Part shown: one piece after another, positions 24,344-36,389 of the stretch
How the letters are laid out: each line of letters opens with the position of its first letter
Position numbering within the stretch: the first letter of the stretch is position 1
Origin: Phyto melanocephala
Taxonomy: Eukaryota > Arthropoda > Insecta > Diptera > Rhinophoridae
Direction: 5' to 3'
DNA length: 64,000 nt
Assembly: GCA_941918925.1 (NCBI GenBank)
Contig: OW799236.1
Span: 72,816,465 to 72,880,464, forward strand
Translations under genes and position numbers: made by a program
The notes under the pieces: generated by a model
What the model was told of the DNA's origin: nothing
The model's database searches: none
Seen by the model: only the letters and a program-made list of their open reading frames with translations

Positions 24344-25759
24344 TATACCCTTCACCTGTGGTGAATTGTAATTTCTACAATTTTCATTTATTTCATATGA
24401 AATAACTCCCAATTTTTTTGGGCCGTTTTTCATTATTTTTGGAAATTATTTCATTTCTCATTTGGGGTTTTCAAATTATGAAATAATATCCAATGAAATA
24501 ACACCCAACAAATCTTTAAAATTCGGGGCTTGTTTCATAGCGTGTATAATTTGGGTGTTTCTTCATTTTGTATTCGGGGGTTATTTCATTTTTAAAGCTG
24601 TCGGTTATATAAAAATAGTCCTTTTACAAGAAAACGTTTAGGCTGTAAATATATTACATAATCTTTTCAAATACATAAATGATAACGTTCTGGATTTGGA
24701 TGGTGCGACTTTCGTGACAGACTACGAAATTAGTCTACGGACGGCAATAATGATTGTTTTCCCTAAATCAAAAGTAATTGGTTATTGGTTCAACTTATGC
24801 CAAGCAGTGTGTTACCAACTGCCAGCATTTAAACATACAACGTATATTTTCTCCATCTTGAATTCATGAGCAACCATTTTATTTTTTTACTATTCCTTAC
24901 GTATGGTGTATTAAGTTTATTATTTATGTATGTACATGAAAACAATTTTTTGGTAGTTGGGTTTCAAAAATAAATATATTTGAAATATTAAACAATTCTT
25001 TGTCCATACTTCCTCACATCTCCATTACAGAAAATTACTGCCTTCTTTACAATACTGTAACTATAATAACGTCTTTCATGAGTTGGATTTTCAAGCCATT
25101 CGAAAGTTTTAGGATAGCTAGTTGGTGGCTGATCTGAAATAGCTTCCATCGTATAAGGGAATATAACTGCACTGGACTTAGTCCATTTACAAAACCAAAA
25201 GTAGTCACTATTAAACGAGCTTTGTATGTTCTTTCAACAAAAAAAATTGATTATGAATGCTGGCACACTTTTGAAGTTGTAAATATCCTTATTATGAAGA
25301 AGACGCCTGCGGGCCTCCACACGATTTATATCAATAATTTTGCGATTTTGCTGTTAGTCCATATTGACTTCATGAAATCCTTAGTGAAACTGGCTCTTTT
25401 ATGAATTTTGGGCATAATTTCATTTTTGTTGCTGATGGGGTTTATTTCATTGGGGGTTATTACATTTTCATCATTGGGAGTTATTTTATACGAAATAACT
25501 TCCAAATATTGGGGGTTGTTTCGCTTTCGCTTTGGGGTTTATTTAATTTATTTTTCGATGTTACTTCATTAACTGTTTTTGGGTGTAATTTCCAATTTTT
25601 TGGGGTATACTTCAGTGGGGGTTGTTTCCTGGGCGTTATTTCATTGGGGGCTTTTCGTGGAGCCGTTTTTTACATGTATGTACGTACTTTATATGAGATG
25701 AATGGTGATACAAACAATTCTTATTGCATGACTACACGTTACTACACTGTTACTTGTTT
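24344..25759 (+). mobile_element. HINE family A variant with a minisatellite core
   Basis: The 5' end TATACCCTTCACCTGTGGTGAA and following 'atttctacaattttcattt' match family A. The 3' part (25670-25759) carries 'acatgtatgtacgtac', 'gagatgaatggtgatacaaacaa', 'attgcatgactacacgtt' and the final 'gttacttgttt'. The usual 3' hairpin and GGGTATA arm are deleted there. Instead of the normal core, the 5' and 3' flanks of the interior (24400-24600 and 25400-25660) are filled with degenerate repeats of TTATTTCATTGGGGGTTATT in irregular spacing, with about 800 bp of other sequence between. The repeats create a spurious 167-codon frame at 25401-25904. Confidence 0.6.
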
Positions 25760-25803
25760 ATACTTTAGAATTGAACAATACATATACAAAGTAAGTAAAT
25801 ATA

Positions 25804-27158
25804 TAGTAAGTAATTACTTACGCTTCGTTAGTGTGGTGGACATCCTTAGAGAAGAAGGTGAATATAAGACCTCTTCAAAAGATTCAAAGACAGTGATGCA
25901 TTAGTATTTGTGGCGCCATGAGGACCACATCGACAATGTCCATTGAGAATATATTATCCATTTGGCCTATTGAGATACAGGTAAAATATGAAGCGGCCTT
26001 GGCTGCCACAAGATTAATGGCAATAGATGAGTGGCTTATAAGAGAACATAAGACCAGATACCAAAGAATAACGGATATCTTACCGATGGGAAATATTACG
26101 GAATTAACATGTGATAAAATCCCGATGATATATGAGGATATTAACTGCATCACCATTATACCGGAAGAGGGAGAATGGGATGAGATAATCAGGATGGGAA
26201 ACACCCACGGAATCGATCTTTACACAGACGGTTCAAAGATTGGGGACCAAACTGGAATGGGCTTATACGACATAAGCCGAAATAGAAGCAAATACTTCCG
26301 TCTACCAGATCACAACACTATTTTTCAGGCTGAGATCATGGCGATTACGGAAGGAATTAAATGGATAAAGGAAACGAATAGCGAAACCCCGATTCGTATC
26401 TTTACGGTTAGCCAATCAGTGATTAAGACATTGAGAAAGGAGAAAGTTGAATCCCGGAACGTTTTGCAATGCAAGAGGGAGATAAACTCATATGCAAATT
26501 GTGAACATCTGAAGATAATATGGATACCAAGCCATCACGGGCTGATCGGAAACGAGAAAGCCGACAAATTATCCAAAGTGGGAGCTCTTCTGAGTACTAT
26601 AACTTTGGAGAACGCCAAACCCCTTAAACGATTTAAGGATGAACTTAAACGTTGGGCAATGGAAGAACATGTCAGAAAATGGCAAAGCACTGATGTCGGT
26701 GAGGTGACAAGAACACTCTGGGGTGACCTAAATCTTGGGAAATCAAAGAAGATTCTGAGACTAAGTAGACCTACACTTAGGAAACTAACCGGTGTAATTA
26801 CAGGTCATACGGAGTTGAGAACTCATCTAGCTCGCATGAGATTATCTGAGGAGACAACATGTAGAGCTTGCAAGGAAGAGGATGAGACTCTGGTACACTA
26901 CCTCTGTCATTGTCCTGCGTTTGGACATATTAGGCGCGAAAATTTTACAGTGGATACTATGCCGAACTTGGAATACCTGGGGAACTCGAACTGGAGATCC
27001 ATAAGGCGTTACATTGAAGGGACTGGGTTCTTGGACTAGTCCGTTTTTTTATGGCAAATTATGTTTATATGGAGCGCACAACATGCCAACTAGGCATAAG
27101 TGCATACCTGTCATGGGTTTGGGCTTTTATACCCCTCCTTTTCAACCTAACCTAACCT
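25804..27158 (+). mobile_element. 5'-truncated I-type non-LTR retrotransposon
   Basis: Flanked by an 11-bp direct repeat AAGTAAATATA (25793-25803 and 27159-27169), which I read as the target-site duplication. The body contains the end of the reverse-transcriptase ORF with an RNase H domain, a short 3' untranslated region, and a tail of CCTAACCTAACCTAA. The apurinic endonuclease and most of the reverse transcriptase are missing, as expected of 5' truncation during target-primed reverse transcription. It is inserted just downstream of a HINE in receptor intron 3. Confidence 0.8.
25918..27039 (+). pseudogene. LINE ORF2 C terminus: RNase H plus zinc-knuckle
   Basis: Uninterrupted 373-codon frame. 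The start region (AMRTTSTMSIENI, VKYEAALAATRL) is the reverse-transcriptase-to-RNase H connection and the real ORF continued upstream, so the ATG at 25918 is internal. RNase H motifs are LYTDGSK (residues about 100-106), FQAEIMAI (about 139-146), FTVSQSVIKTL (about 163-173) and WIPSHHGLIGNEKADKLS (about 202-219). In the third motif the expected catalytic Asp (usually SDSQ) is Val, so the enzyme is probably dead. A C-terminal CRAC...H...C zinc-binding motif (about 316-334) follows. I-clade or a related RNase H-bearing clade is likely; the exact family is not determined. Confidence 0.85.
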
Positions 27159-27169
27159 AAGTAAATATA

Positions 27170-28580
27170 CATGTGTTTTAAATGTATATCTGTGCCAAAA
27201 AAAAATCTTCTCAAGTCCACAAAAGCTAAAATTGAGAAAACTACATCATTGCAATACCACAATTTAAAACTACTCTCAGACATATTTTCCACTATTTTGG
27301 ACAACCGTGCAGGAATTTTTTGCGTTCAAACTTATTTTCTATATTTTTCAATGAATAATATCACTTGGAATAAGAACTTGTTTTAAGCTTGAATTTAACT
27401 AAATACGTGAAAGCCGGTATGATCTTTAATTTCTACAGTGCAAAATTTATAAAATATTTATATTTTAAAGGAAATAAACTTTTTCAAAATCAACTCAAGT
27501 GCTTTCCTGAAACACTATAAAAACATACATAAGCAGTTTGTCCTAATTGCCACAGATATAATGTTCGTTAAATCGATAAGCAATTTTAAGGTATTTTTGT
27601 ATATTTTAGAGAAGCTCCAAACAGTAATTGTTTGATCATAATCGAGAATAAAAAATTATATAAAAACAAGACTTTCTTGGATACCTGTATCTTTATTACA
27701 TTTTCTCCCCAAAATTCCATGTAAATCATTGCAAAGCACCATTTCATGTTACAGCTTTGCCGTATTCATTCCTTACACTTTTATCTCAAGAAACATTACC
27801 TTTTTAAGTTCTGAGTAACTAACTTACTCATAAATGTAACAAGTTAATATTATTTCTAACATTTATAACTTTAATTACAACTTTAATCATGACATTCATT
27901 CGTATGCTTCATACACAACCTTTAACAAATTGTTTAACACAAAACAAAAGAAAAGGAAAGGAAAAAAGAAGCATCCACACCTTAGTTTCCTTTTCACGAC
28001 CTTGATTTTAAAACTAAAGCACCCTCGAGAAAAATACATTCCTGTAGCAGTTAAAATAACAATAAGGGAAAAACACAACAAAGATACAAGTACAACCTCA
28101 AGACGAAAAGCATTAAATATTGTTACACAAGTATACTCCAAGCAAAATGCAAAAAAAAATCAGAACATAACGGAATTAAAACAATTACATTTACTCTTGT
28201 ATACTTAAGCTAAAAACGTGATTTTTCTTCTAGTACTTCTGTATGACAATATTTTAATTACTCTACAGCTACAGCATACAAATTCTATATGCGATCTAGA
28301 AAAAAAAAACTCAAATGACAAAAATGAAAAAAGCAACTAGAGCAACAACAAAATTTGATATATATTCCTTATGGTGTGAACATTACCTGAATGAGTTTTA
28401 CATGAATACACTCTTACATACTTCCATACAAGCAATATGCATTTATTAGGTTGGTAACAAATAATGCGCTATTGTCCTGTAGCTAAATATCTCAAAAGTT
28501 ACGGCTTGGACCAGTCATATAACTTGTTGTAACGAGACTGTAGTAAAATTAAAGACTGCTTTGTTTTCAAACGGAAATCT
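27170..28580. other. receptor intron 3: nothing recognised
   Basis: AT-rich intronic DNA. Overlapping plus and minus frames at 27896-28208 are basic or low-complexity and I see no family motif. Confidence 0.5.
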
Positions 28581-28593
28581 TATTAAAATCAGT

Positions 28594-28800
28594 TAAAAGT
28601 TGGTGCAGATGTTAGAGCGTAAAACTTAAAAACTAAAAGACCCTGGTTCAAATCCCGGCTAAGACAAAAACAATTTCTTAGCGCTTGATGCTTAAATTGC
28701 TATGTAAAATGTACGTTAAGCTTTTGTAGTATGTGTGAAGTGGGTACACTTTAAACTATTTACATACAAATGAACTAGTTGGGCTTCTATGACAACCTAA
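28594..28800 (+). repeat. tRNA-derived SINE with exact 13-bp duplication
   Basis: The head has an A-box-like GGTGCAGATGTTAGAGCG and a B box GGTTCAAATCC (28645-28655), with about 30 bp between them as in pol III promoters, then a non-tRNA body ending 'gacaacctaa'. The 207-bp unit is flanked by an exact 13-bp repeat TATTAAAATCAGT (28581-28593 and 28801-28813). The tRNA cloverleaf is not intact. It differs from the SINE at 3.7 and 63.0 kb. Confidence 0.8.
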
Positions 28801-28813
28801 TATTAAAATCAGT

Positions 28814-30990
28814 AATTTAATGCATACATTTAAAAAAGCAGTTGGTACATTTCTAACCACATACTAGTTACTTTATCTGCAGGGTATTTAAAATGAAAAT
28901 GTCCTCAAAACTGTTTCTTATCTTATATAATTAAGTTTAGTATATAAATACTTTCACGTAAGTTATAGTTTTAACACGAAAACGTCTCCAGTATGCAGGA
29001 CATATACCAATCCGCATTAAAACTGGCAAGAGAAAATTTAGCTGAATTGGGTACTTTGAAGAAGAGGGATATATATTCAAACAATCTAGGTGGCTAAAGA
29101 AGAGATAAGCCCTTTATTACTTGAAGCAGGTTGCTGGTAATAAAACCTAATAGATTTAGTAATAAATTTAAGAAAAACAATGTTTACGACATGATCACCC
29201 TGGTCATGTGATAGTTTCTATAACAATATATGATTATTGAAAACAAGTAAGAAGTAATTTTTACATTGTTAAACCATATATGTATTTTATGACAATAATC
29301 ATGTTTTTGTTTGAATAAAATAATGTTCTGTTTACTTTTCATAAAAACTTTGGTATAGTATGTTTTACAAAATTATAATGACAAAAGTAGAATGATGTCT
29401 TCAGAAAAGTAGCAATAGATCCAAAAGCAATTAAGCTATGAGTTTTCACAATAATTTGTTTTCAACTGTTGTGCTAAATAATGTTATTATTTCAAATGTT
29501 TGACATGCAATTGCAAATAACTTGTAAAACAAACTAATAAATAATAGTGATTATTTCGGTGAGTACAGTTAATAAAAACAAATAGCAACAAACAATAATT
29601 TTCATTAAGAAAGAGCAAAGATAGTCCATTTCATTTCTTTTCATAACATTATTATTAAATCATTCTCTAATTAAGCAAAATAGCGATAACTTTCAATTAT
29701 AATATATTTTCACCACAATCGTACAACTCAATCATAGCATGTTGTTTTTTTATGATTACCGTAACAATGTTTTTGTATTTTGTATATTAAGACTAAATCG
29801 CTTTTCTACATAAAAAGGTAAAGTTCTTTAACTAGTTTTTTGGTGCAGTCTAATGCACATTCACAAATAATATTTTTCATATTACAAATTTATTTACTTC
29901 AGAGCTGGAATATAGAAAAAATAAATATGTACATGCATATTTGTTTTATTTTTTTTTTTAATTTGTATTCTGCGTTAAGTCATGCTGCCATGACAATAGA
30001 AAACTTGATAACTTCAACCAATATCTGTTGCCTTCATCCAGAAAACAGAAAATCACATTCATTGCCAATCAAATTGGTTTAGTTCCTGCATTCGGTACTC
30101 ACAACCGATACTGTTTGTTGACATAGACCTTCCAAAGCAAAACTTCGAACGCATTCTGCCCTTAGGAAAAATATTGGGTGGAAAACGGTTAAAATAATAA
30201 AAATAGTATTAAAAATATTAAAAGTTTGTAAAAAGAACAAATAAAATATATTTATAAACAAAAAAAAAAACACAACAGTATTAGAAATTTATTGCTCAGG
30301 ACAACTAATTGAGTTTTCCCAATTAAATAGCCTTACTTCGGCTATTTCCTTGCATTAGTTCAGATTCGGGATGACCGAACATAGAATCTAACGTGTTCAT
30401 TATTACGTTTTTTTTTTCAAAATCATTGCTTAGATTTTCTCCGATCGAAATATTAAAGACAAAATTTTAAAAGTGTACACGTTTTACTTTTATTATTATA
30501 ATAAGTATTACGTAATATTATATTTGTAGGTATAAGGACAGGTTAAGCTCAAAAACATCTTTATATATAAAATTTATTTTTATCAAGCTCTATTGAGGAG
30601 TAATACTTTTGGATGCTTCTTCATAAATTTTTTTTACAAATCACTTGTCTCATATAGTGTTTTTAAACAACAGGGAACCCTTAATAGCTATTCATCATCG
30701 ACGAGTGCACTTCTGACAATATAATTTGAAAACTTGAGTAGCAGGTTACAATACAGGGTATTGAATTAAGGAAAGTATTTTGGCTGTAGCTGATTTTTCT
30801 GCCTTTAAAGTCTGACAAAATCTAAGTTGTTCACCACACTTATATTTATTATTTGATTTTATACAGAGACACAGTAAAAGCTCAATGGAGATGTAATTTG
30901 TTCGCATTAAATTTTTTCGAAACAAGTAAATTTAAACATATAATACGACTGTAAAAAAATGAAATTTTTTTGAAAATTTTTATGGTCGTG
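28814..30990. other. receptor intron 3: short repeats only
   Basis: Mostly unannotatable AT-rich sequence. At 30364-30390 'agattcgggatgaccgaacatagaatc' resembles a degenerate HINE 3' hairpin. The repeat at 30033-30165 is listed separately. Confidence 0.45.
30033..30165 (+). repeat. dispersed repeat shared with 43.26-43.50 kb
   Basis: 'cagaaaacagaaaatcacattcattgccaatc', 'agttcctgca' and 'tcacaaccgatactgttt' occur here and at 43270-43490 in the same orientation. The second copy has about 120 bp of extra sequence between the two blocks. No coding potential is seen. Confidence 0.6.
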
Positions 30991-31004
30991 AACACTATTA
31001 CCTA

Positions 31005-31068
31005 GATTAGGGTAGGTTAGGATAGGTTGAAAAGGAGGGGCACTAAAAGCCCAAACCCATGACAGGTA
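31005..31068 (-). repeat. 64-bp LINE 3'-end insertion with 14-bp duplication
   Basis: Reverse-orientation copy of the extreme 3' end of the LINE at 25.8-27.2 kb: on the minus strand it reads 'acctgtcatgggtttgggctttta' then the CCT(C)CCTTTTCAACCTA tail. It is flanked by an exact 14-bp duplication AACACTATTACCTA (30991-31004 and 31069-31082). It is a textbook, very short target-primed integration. Confidence 0.85.
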
Positions 31069-31082
31069 ACACTATTACCTAA

Positions 31083-32729
31083 CACAAATACAAAACACTA
31101 CTTTTGTGAAATTTTATCTACCTTCCTGTTTTTCTGTGTCTCTTTTTGAATGTAATAGGCCTAATAACTACAGGATTCTTTAAAAAAAATTTCACATAAA
31201 AGCACCATGACATCTTCAATTAGGTATAAGGTACTTTTCATTGCAAGAACGAACCTTTTCTCTAGGAAAAAATGGAAAACAACAAAGAAAGTACGCCATT
31301 TTACTGATTTAAATAAAGCTTAAAAGATATAAAAGCATGCACAGATATAACAAAAAGAGGAAAAAAATAATAGTCTACACTAACAACAATATTAAAATAT
31401 ATCTTTTATAAAAAAATTTTAAAAATTTTTGCTAGTACCAGCTTTGTCATCCAAATCCCATTTGAAATAATGTGCAACTAAAAGTGATTTTCGCCGATAG
31501 TACATATTCTGACTGCAGAGGACTTTTTTCAAGACTCATAGTTTAAAGACTTACAACCTCCAAGTCGTAAGAATTGTGGGTGCTGATTTTATGCCTTTAT
31601 TTCGGTCAATGTGCTCTGCAACAACGTATTGAAAATCCACAGTTTTTGCGGCAAATTTCGTTAATGGCAAAGTATATTTATACCTTAATTTATATGTAAA
31701 TAAATAAAGAGATTTTAAAACTATTTACTATTATATCGACTCATATGCATTATATTCTTGTTGAAATGCTGGTGAAATCATCGGCCCCTATTTATTTTCA
31801 AACAATACCAAACGTAACTTATCCGTTAGTTATAATGGCATACCGCATCAAAATAACAGCGGTTTTGTTACCATTATCTATAGCCCGTAGGTTAGGTTAG
31901 ATTCGACAGCCGCCCAAAGGCATAGCTCACTTGGGTCCTGTCCTGTTTATAAAGGTGTGGATCTTTCCCAGATAACCTGCGGAAAAAATCTGTAGTCCGT
32001 AATGCTAAAGACATTTATTTTAGCAAGAGGAAAACTGTCATCTCTGTCTTCCGGACCTATTAAGATTATGTCAAATAACATCTTTGCATTTCTTCTTTGT
32101 GAATATATTCTAAAGACTTGCGTTACTTATGTATATAATTCACAAAATAAGCAGTAATGATTGATAATTGAACCTTCCAAACGAAACTTACAGCAGAGTC
32201 GCACCCAATATTTAAGTGAAATTAACTTTCAAAAGGAAATGCAAGTTATTGTACGTACAGGTGATTTAATTATATTTGAGGTATTTTATTTTAAATAAAA
32301 AAATATATAAAACTTGGCACTTGGCTATTAGATCAAAGGCTTTCTTTCTGTAATTCATCAGCTTGTTATATGTATGTATATGTATCTGTGTGGTGAATTT
32401 CATTTAAATTCGTTTTGTCATTTTTCGCGTGATTGAGTAAAAATATTAAAACAAACATTTATATTACATATATTAGTGGAATAGAATTAAATGCAAATAT
32501 TTAAGAAAAAAATACTTCAACAGACGACGTTGGATCATGACATTTTTTCACCAGTTCGTGTAAATTTTGGACACTCGAAACCTTTAAAATACCGACTATG
32601 TAAACACAGAAAAATATTTTTCATAAAAATTCCGCGAATTCGCCTGATAACTGTTATAAAGGGTAGCCTTTATGCTAATTTGGGTTGTTGTCTTTCATTC
32701 AAATTTTTTAAACAGGTAAATTTCGGTAA
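31083..32729. other. receptor intron 3: one LINE/SINE tail, otherwise nothing
   Basis: At about 31888-31945 a minus-oriented tail ('gtaggttaggttaga', 'agctcacttgggtcc') resembles the 3' tail of the SINE at 3.7 kb and the tail at 37.85 kb. The rest is AT-rich with no motif. Confidence 0.45.
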
Positions 32730-32990
32730 GAAAATAAAAAAAACAACTTATTAGTTACCGATTAACTTAAAAACCTTGGAGTTAAGAAGATGATATTTAC
32801 AACCGACACGTAATCACCGATCAAAAAGAGCTGATGTTGAAATCGTAGCTGATTTCGAAAATGCATTTCACTTGGCTAGTGTCGGTAAAACATACTTTTC
32901 CAGATTATTCTTTCATTATCACATTATTAAAAAATTCGTTTAAAAATAAGAATGTTAAAAAATTGAACTCAAGCCTGCTTAAAAAATTTG
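32730..32990 (+). repeat. dispersed repeat R3
   Basis: About 260 bp aligns by eye with 49710-50035 and with 50520-51500 (the latter split by a HINE). Shared landmarks are 'ttagttaccga', 'gatgatatttacaacc', 'tgaaatcgtagct', 'tttcgaaaatgcatt', 'ggctagtgtcg' and 'gaactcaagcct'. No open frame is conserved. Nature unknown; there is no clear inverted or tRNA-like end. Confidence 0.65.
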
Positions 32991-33702
32991 AAGTACTTAG
33001 CAGCTTTAGCTTTTTGCCCTTGTTCTAATGATGCTTTGTAAATCAGTTTGTTGTATGAGTTTCAGAAATTAATCGAAGGAGTCCCTTCAGCATAAGTACT
33101 AAGTACAATAATTTAGTGTCATACATCGTTCATTTATTTTGAGATGACTATAGCGCTGATATAGGACGAAGAAAAAAAGGATATATATATGCAAAATTAT
33201 TTCATTGAATAAGTTACAGACATTTGCTAAGTTAAGTTACAAACAATTATTATATTTTAATAAGAACTTTCCCAAAAACACGTAAGCTGGATCAGTACCT
33301 ACTCCAAGGGCATTTAACCTCAAAAAATACTACCTTTACGCTTCACAGCAAAGAAGATAAGAAAATTATAGCATAAATAACGCAAAATTTTCTTACAAAA
33401 AATACAATGATGTTAAAAAGCATTATTGTTCTCCCAAAAATCAGTAATAACACCTAAGCCAACAACAAAATAAATTAAATAAGAAAATTCTCGCATCAGA
33501 ATTCCAAGATCATCTCGTAACATCATCAAAATTATGATAAATCCTAGAAGTAGGAAATAACCATAAGCCAAGATCATAAATGGAACAATTTTGAGAGCAA
33601 AATAATGTTTTTTTTTTTTGTACCGAAAAATTGTTCAATTTCCATCTCTGGTTTGCAAATGTAAGCATGCACACCAATAAACACACTTACTTGTTTGATA
33701 TA

Positions 33703-34803
33703 AAGGGAAATTTAATTTTAAGGGCTCGATTTTAAATAAACACAAATTTTTTAGGAAATAATTATCATTTATTTTTATTATAATAATATTTGTATGGTTC
33801 AATTATGTATGGAACAAAATATCGGCTAAATGGCCGCCACGACCTCGGAGGCGCACCTCCACCCGATGGTCCAAGTTTTTGATGACGCTGAAGCATAATT
33901 GAGGTTCTATGTCGTTAATGTGCCAAATTATCCCATCCATTAGCTCTTAAATTGGCTGGCTTATCGACGTACACTTTTTTTTTTTCAAATAACCCCAAAG
34001 AAAGAAGTTCAACGGTGTCAAATCACTTGATCTAGGCGGCCAATTGAAATCGCCAATACGTGAGATAACACGGCCATTTAATTTGATGGGCAAAAGAGCC
34101 ATTTTTTGTTATCTGTATGGCAAGTGGCACCGTTTGTTAAAATCGCATATCGTCCACATCCATATCTTCCAATTCGGGCCATAAAAAGTTCGTAACTGCC
34201 TGATCGGCCTCATTTTAGAATAATTCGGCCCGATGATGCCACCAGCCCATCAACCGCACCAAACAGTCACTCTTTGTGGGTACATTGGTTTTTCGACAAT
34301 CACTCTTGGATTATCATTTGCCAAAATACGGCAAATTCTGCTTATTGACGAATTCACTGAAATGAAAATATGCCTCATCACTAAAGATGATTTTTTTCGA
34401 AAATTTATCATCCACGGTTGCCATTTCTTGCCACCATTCTGACCATTGACGACGTTTGGAATGGTCAAGAGGCTTTAGTTGTTGAGTTAATTGCACCTTG
34501 TAAGCGTGTAAATGCAAATCTTTATGCTCAAATTTTTGCAAAATTTTTCGACTGTACGCACATTTGAACTATTAAATTTTCCGAAAAAATCACGAAGTGC
34601 ACGTTGTGCATTTTGATTTGAACGCCCATTTTCATAAAAAAAAAAAAATAAATAACTTTTACGCGTTTCTTGATTGTGTATCTTTCCATGGTTCCAATTG
34701 ACATAAACTGAAATTGAAAACTGTCAAATGAAATGCAGGAAAAAAACTTGACATTTAAGTGTAGTTCACATTCAACATGAGCCCTTTAAATTTAACCACC
34801 CTT
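33703..34803 (-). mobile_element. rosa-like mariner element, 1.1 kb, inactive
   Basis: Ends AAGGGAAATTTAATTTTAAG and, reverse-complemented, AAGGGTGGTTAAATTTAAAG, flanked by TA on both sides (33701-33702 and 34804-34805). On the minus strand the transposase pieces read FEHKDLHLHAYKVQLTQQL, SKKIIFSDEAYFHFSEFVN, NPRVIVEKPMYPQRVTVWCG, AGGIIGP, DFNWPPRSSDLTPLNFFLWG and a C terminus GRGGHLADILFHT. DEA, WPPRS.DLTPLDFFLWG and TVWCG are mariner signatures. Stops, frameshifts and a deletion between the helix-turn-helix part and the catalytic domain make it dead. The same terminal repeats occur in the insertions inside both family-B HINEs. Confidence 0.82.
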
Positions 34804-35030
34804 TAGTTGATGTGATGGAATTCATCTTTAATGTTCACAAGCTGAGACATTTTTTATATATGTACATACTGGACATTTTTCTTTAACACTCATACTCGTA
34901 TACTGCATACTTTTTATTAAAAAAACAAAAACAATTTCTACAACATAGTATAGCTTTTTTTCAAGCTTGCTCTATTTTATATCTTCTTATTTTTTACCGC
35001 ACATACACGCACATATATACTGCTATCCAG

Positions 35031-35183
35031 AGCGCTGCAGTGGCTGATACATTGTACGACATCGAGTGGTACAAGTGTGATGTTAAGACTAGAAAAATGA
35101 TTTTAATGATGTTGCGTCGCTCCCAGAAGCCAATTGCCATTGCAGTACCATTTTTTACACCATCACTATCGGCCTTCAGTTCG
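35031..35183 (+). CDS. odorant receptor, exon with IC3/TM7 start
   Basis: Fifty-one codons, phase 0 at both ends, between acceptor TATCCAG and donor GTAAGT. They encode SAAVADTLYDIEWYKCDVK, then TRKMILMMLRRSQKPIAI and AVPFFTPSLSAFSS. The invariant family block 'S..va.alY...Wy......rk.ll.ml.rsQkP' is complete, including the QKP just before TM7. Together with the preceding exon (YISES|SAAVA) the frame is continuous. This is the most diagnostic exon of the gene. Confidence 0.93.
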
Positions 35184-36389
35184 GTAAGTAGAATATGGTA
35201 AATAAAAAATTTGCAATAATTTTACTCTGCCTTATGCTACACACTTAAATCGTCATCTGTATCAGTAGCATCAATGTCAGTATACTCATCGTTATTACCA
35301 CTATCTCCACCACAATCACCATTATTTTTGTGCTGACAATGATGACGCTGGAGACGAAGACGAATATTATTTTTATTGCTCAGTGGTTTGAATGGCTTTC
35401 TCTTTTGTCTAAATAAATTTATTTTATTTATATTTAAGATGTTTTAAAATTTTTATTCAAAAAGAAAGCCAAAAGACAACTTAACATAAATCTTGACTGG
35501 CAGAGAAGAGTTAATATTTTAGCAGAAGACAACGAAAAAAAAAACACACACACACAAGAGAAATGTTCAAATTTTGAAAGATTAAAATATTAAAGTGTTG
35601 TGAATTCTTTAACTAGTATAAGCTAAGAAAGAAATAATTAGGTTGTTTTAGACGTAAGTAGACGCTAGTAGTTTTTATCGGAAAAAATGTTAAACAACCA
35701 AGATTTTTATGAGAGCCGTGGACAAGATTTAATCACTATTAAATTTTAAAATCACGGAGTTTTCTTTTAAATCGAGGAATTCATATAGAATTTGTTATAA
35801 ATAAAAGTTCCTTATATTGCTATACGGTTATAATAAAATAAATCTATTACAATCTAATCTATTACTGGGAAAAATTCAAAGGCAATAGTTTTTAAAATTT
35901 ATCTACAATATTATGTCTGTCTTCTGTATGTGGTATAAGTCTGTATGTGGTATAAGTCTTTTGAAAATGTCCATGAATAAATTACTATTGAAATACAACA
36001 CAATCGTCCCGTAAATTTCCAAAATAGGAGCAAAAACACAACTGGCTGTGTTTTTTCCCCATATTCTTACCACAAGAATCAAAATTTTTTAGCCACAGGA
36101 TAACTCATAGACACTTACTACTATTTGTAAATTTTATATCCCTCTTGAGCTATTCGTAAAAAAGCCGCAATATCGAAAATTATTGATAAGAAAAACTGAC
36201 AAATTGTTTATAAATTAACTAACTGAGATATAAACACCCAAATACAAGTGCTTCGGTGTTTTTCTTTAAACTTACAAACGAAAATCTATTTTTTCGGCTT
36301 TTAGATAATCAAGTGGCTCAATATGGATATAAAGTGAAGTCATAAGGTTTTTTGGAATAACAAATTTGGGCTACGCTACGATGCGATCG
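35184..36389. other. receptor intron 4, first part: nothing recognised
   Basis: AT-rich intronic DNA; short CA-rich run at about 35543-35553. No coding or repeat signature identified. Confidence 0.5.

Noticed and set aside
25401..25904. 167-codon + strand frame
   Set aside because: Generated by the minisatellite (GGGG/TTATTTCAT) and HINE 3' sequence; composition is low-complexity and it crosses the LINE insertion boundary.
28600..28675. possible tRNA gene on the + strand
   Set aside because: Promoter-like boxes only; no cloverleaf, and the 13-bp flanking duplication encloses a longer SINE unit.
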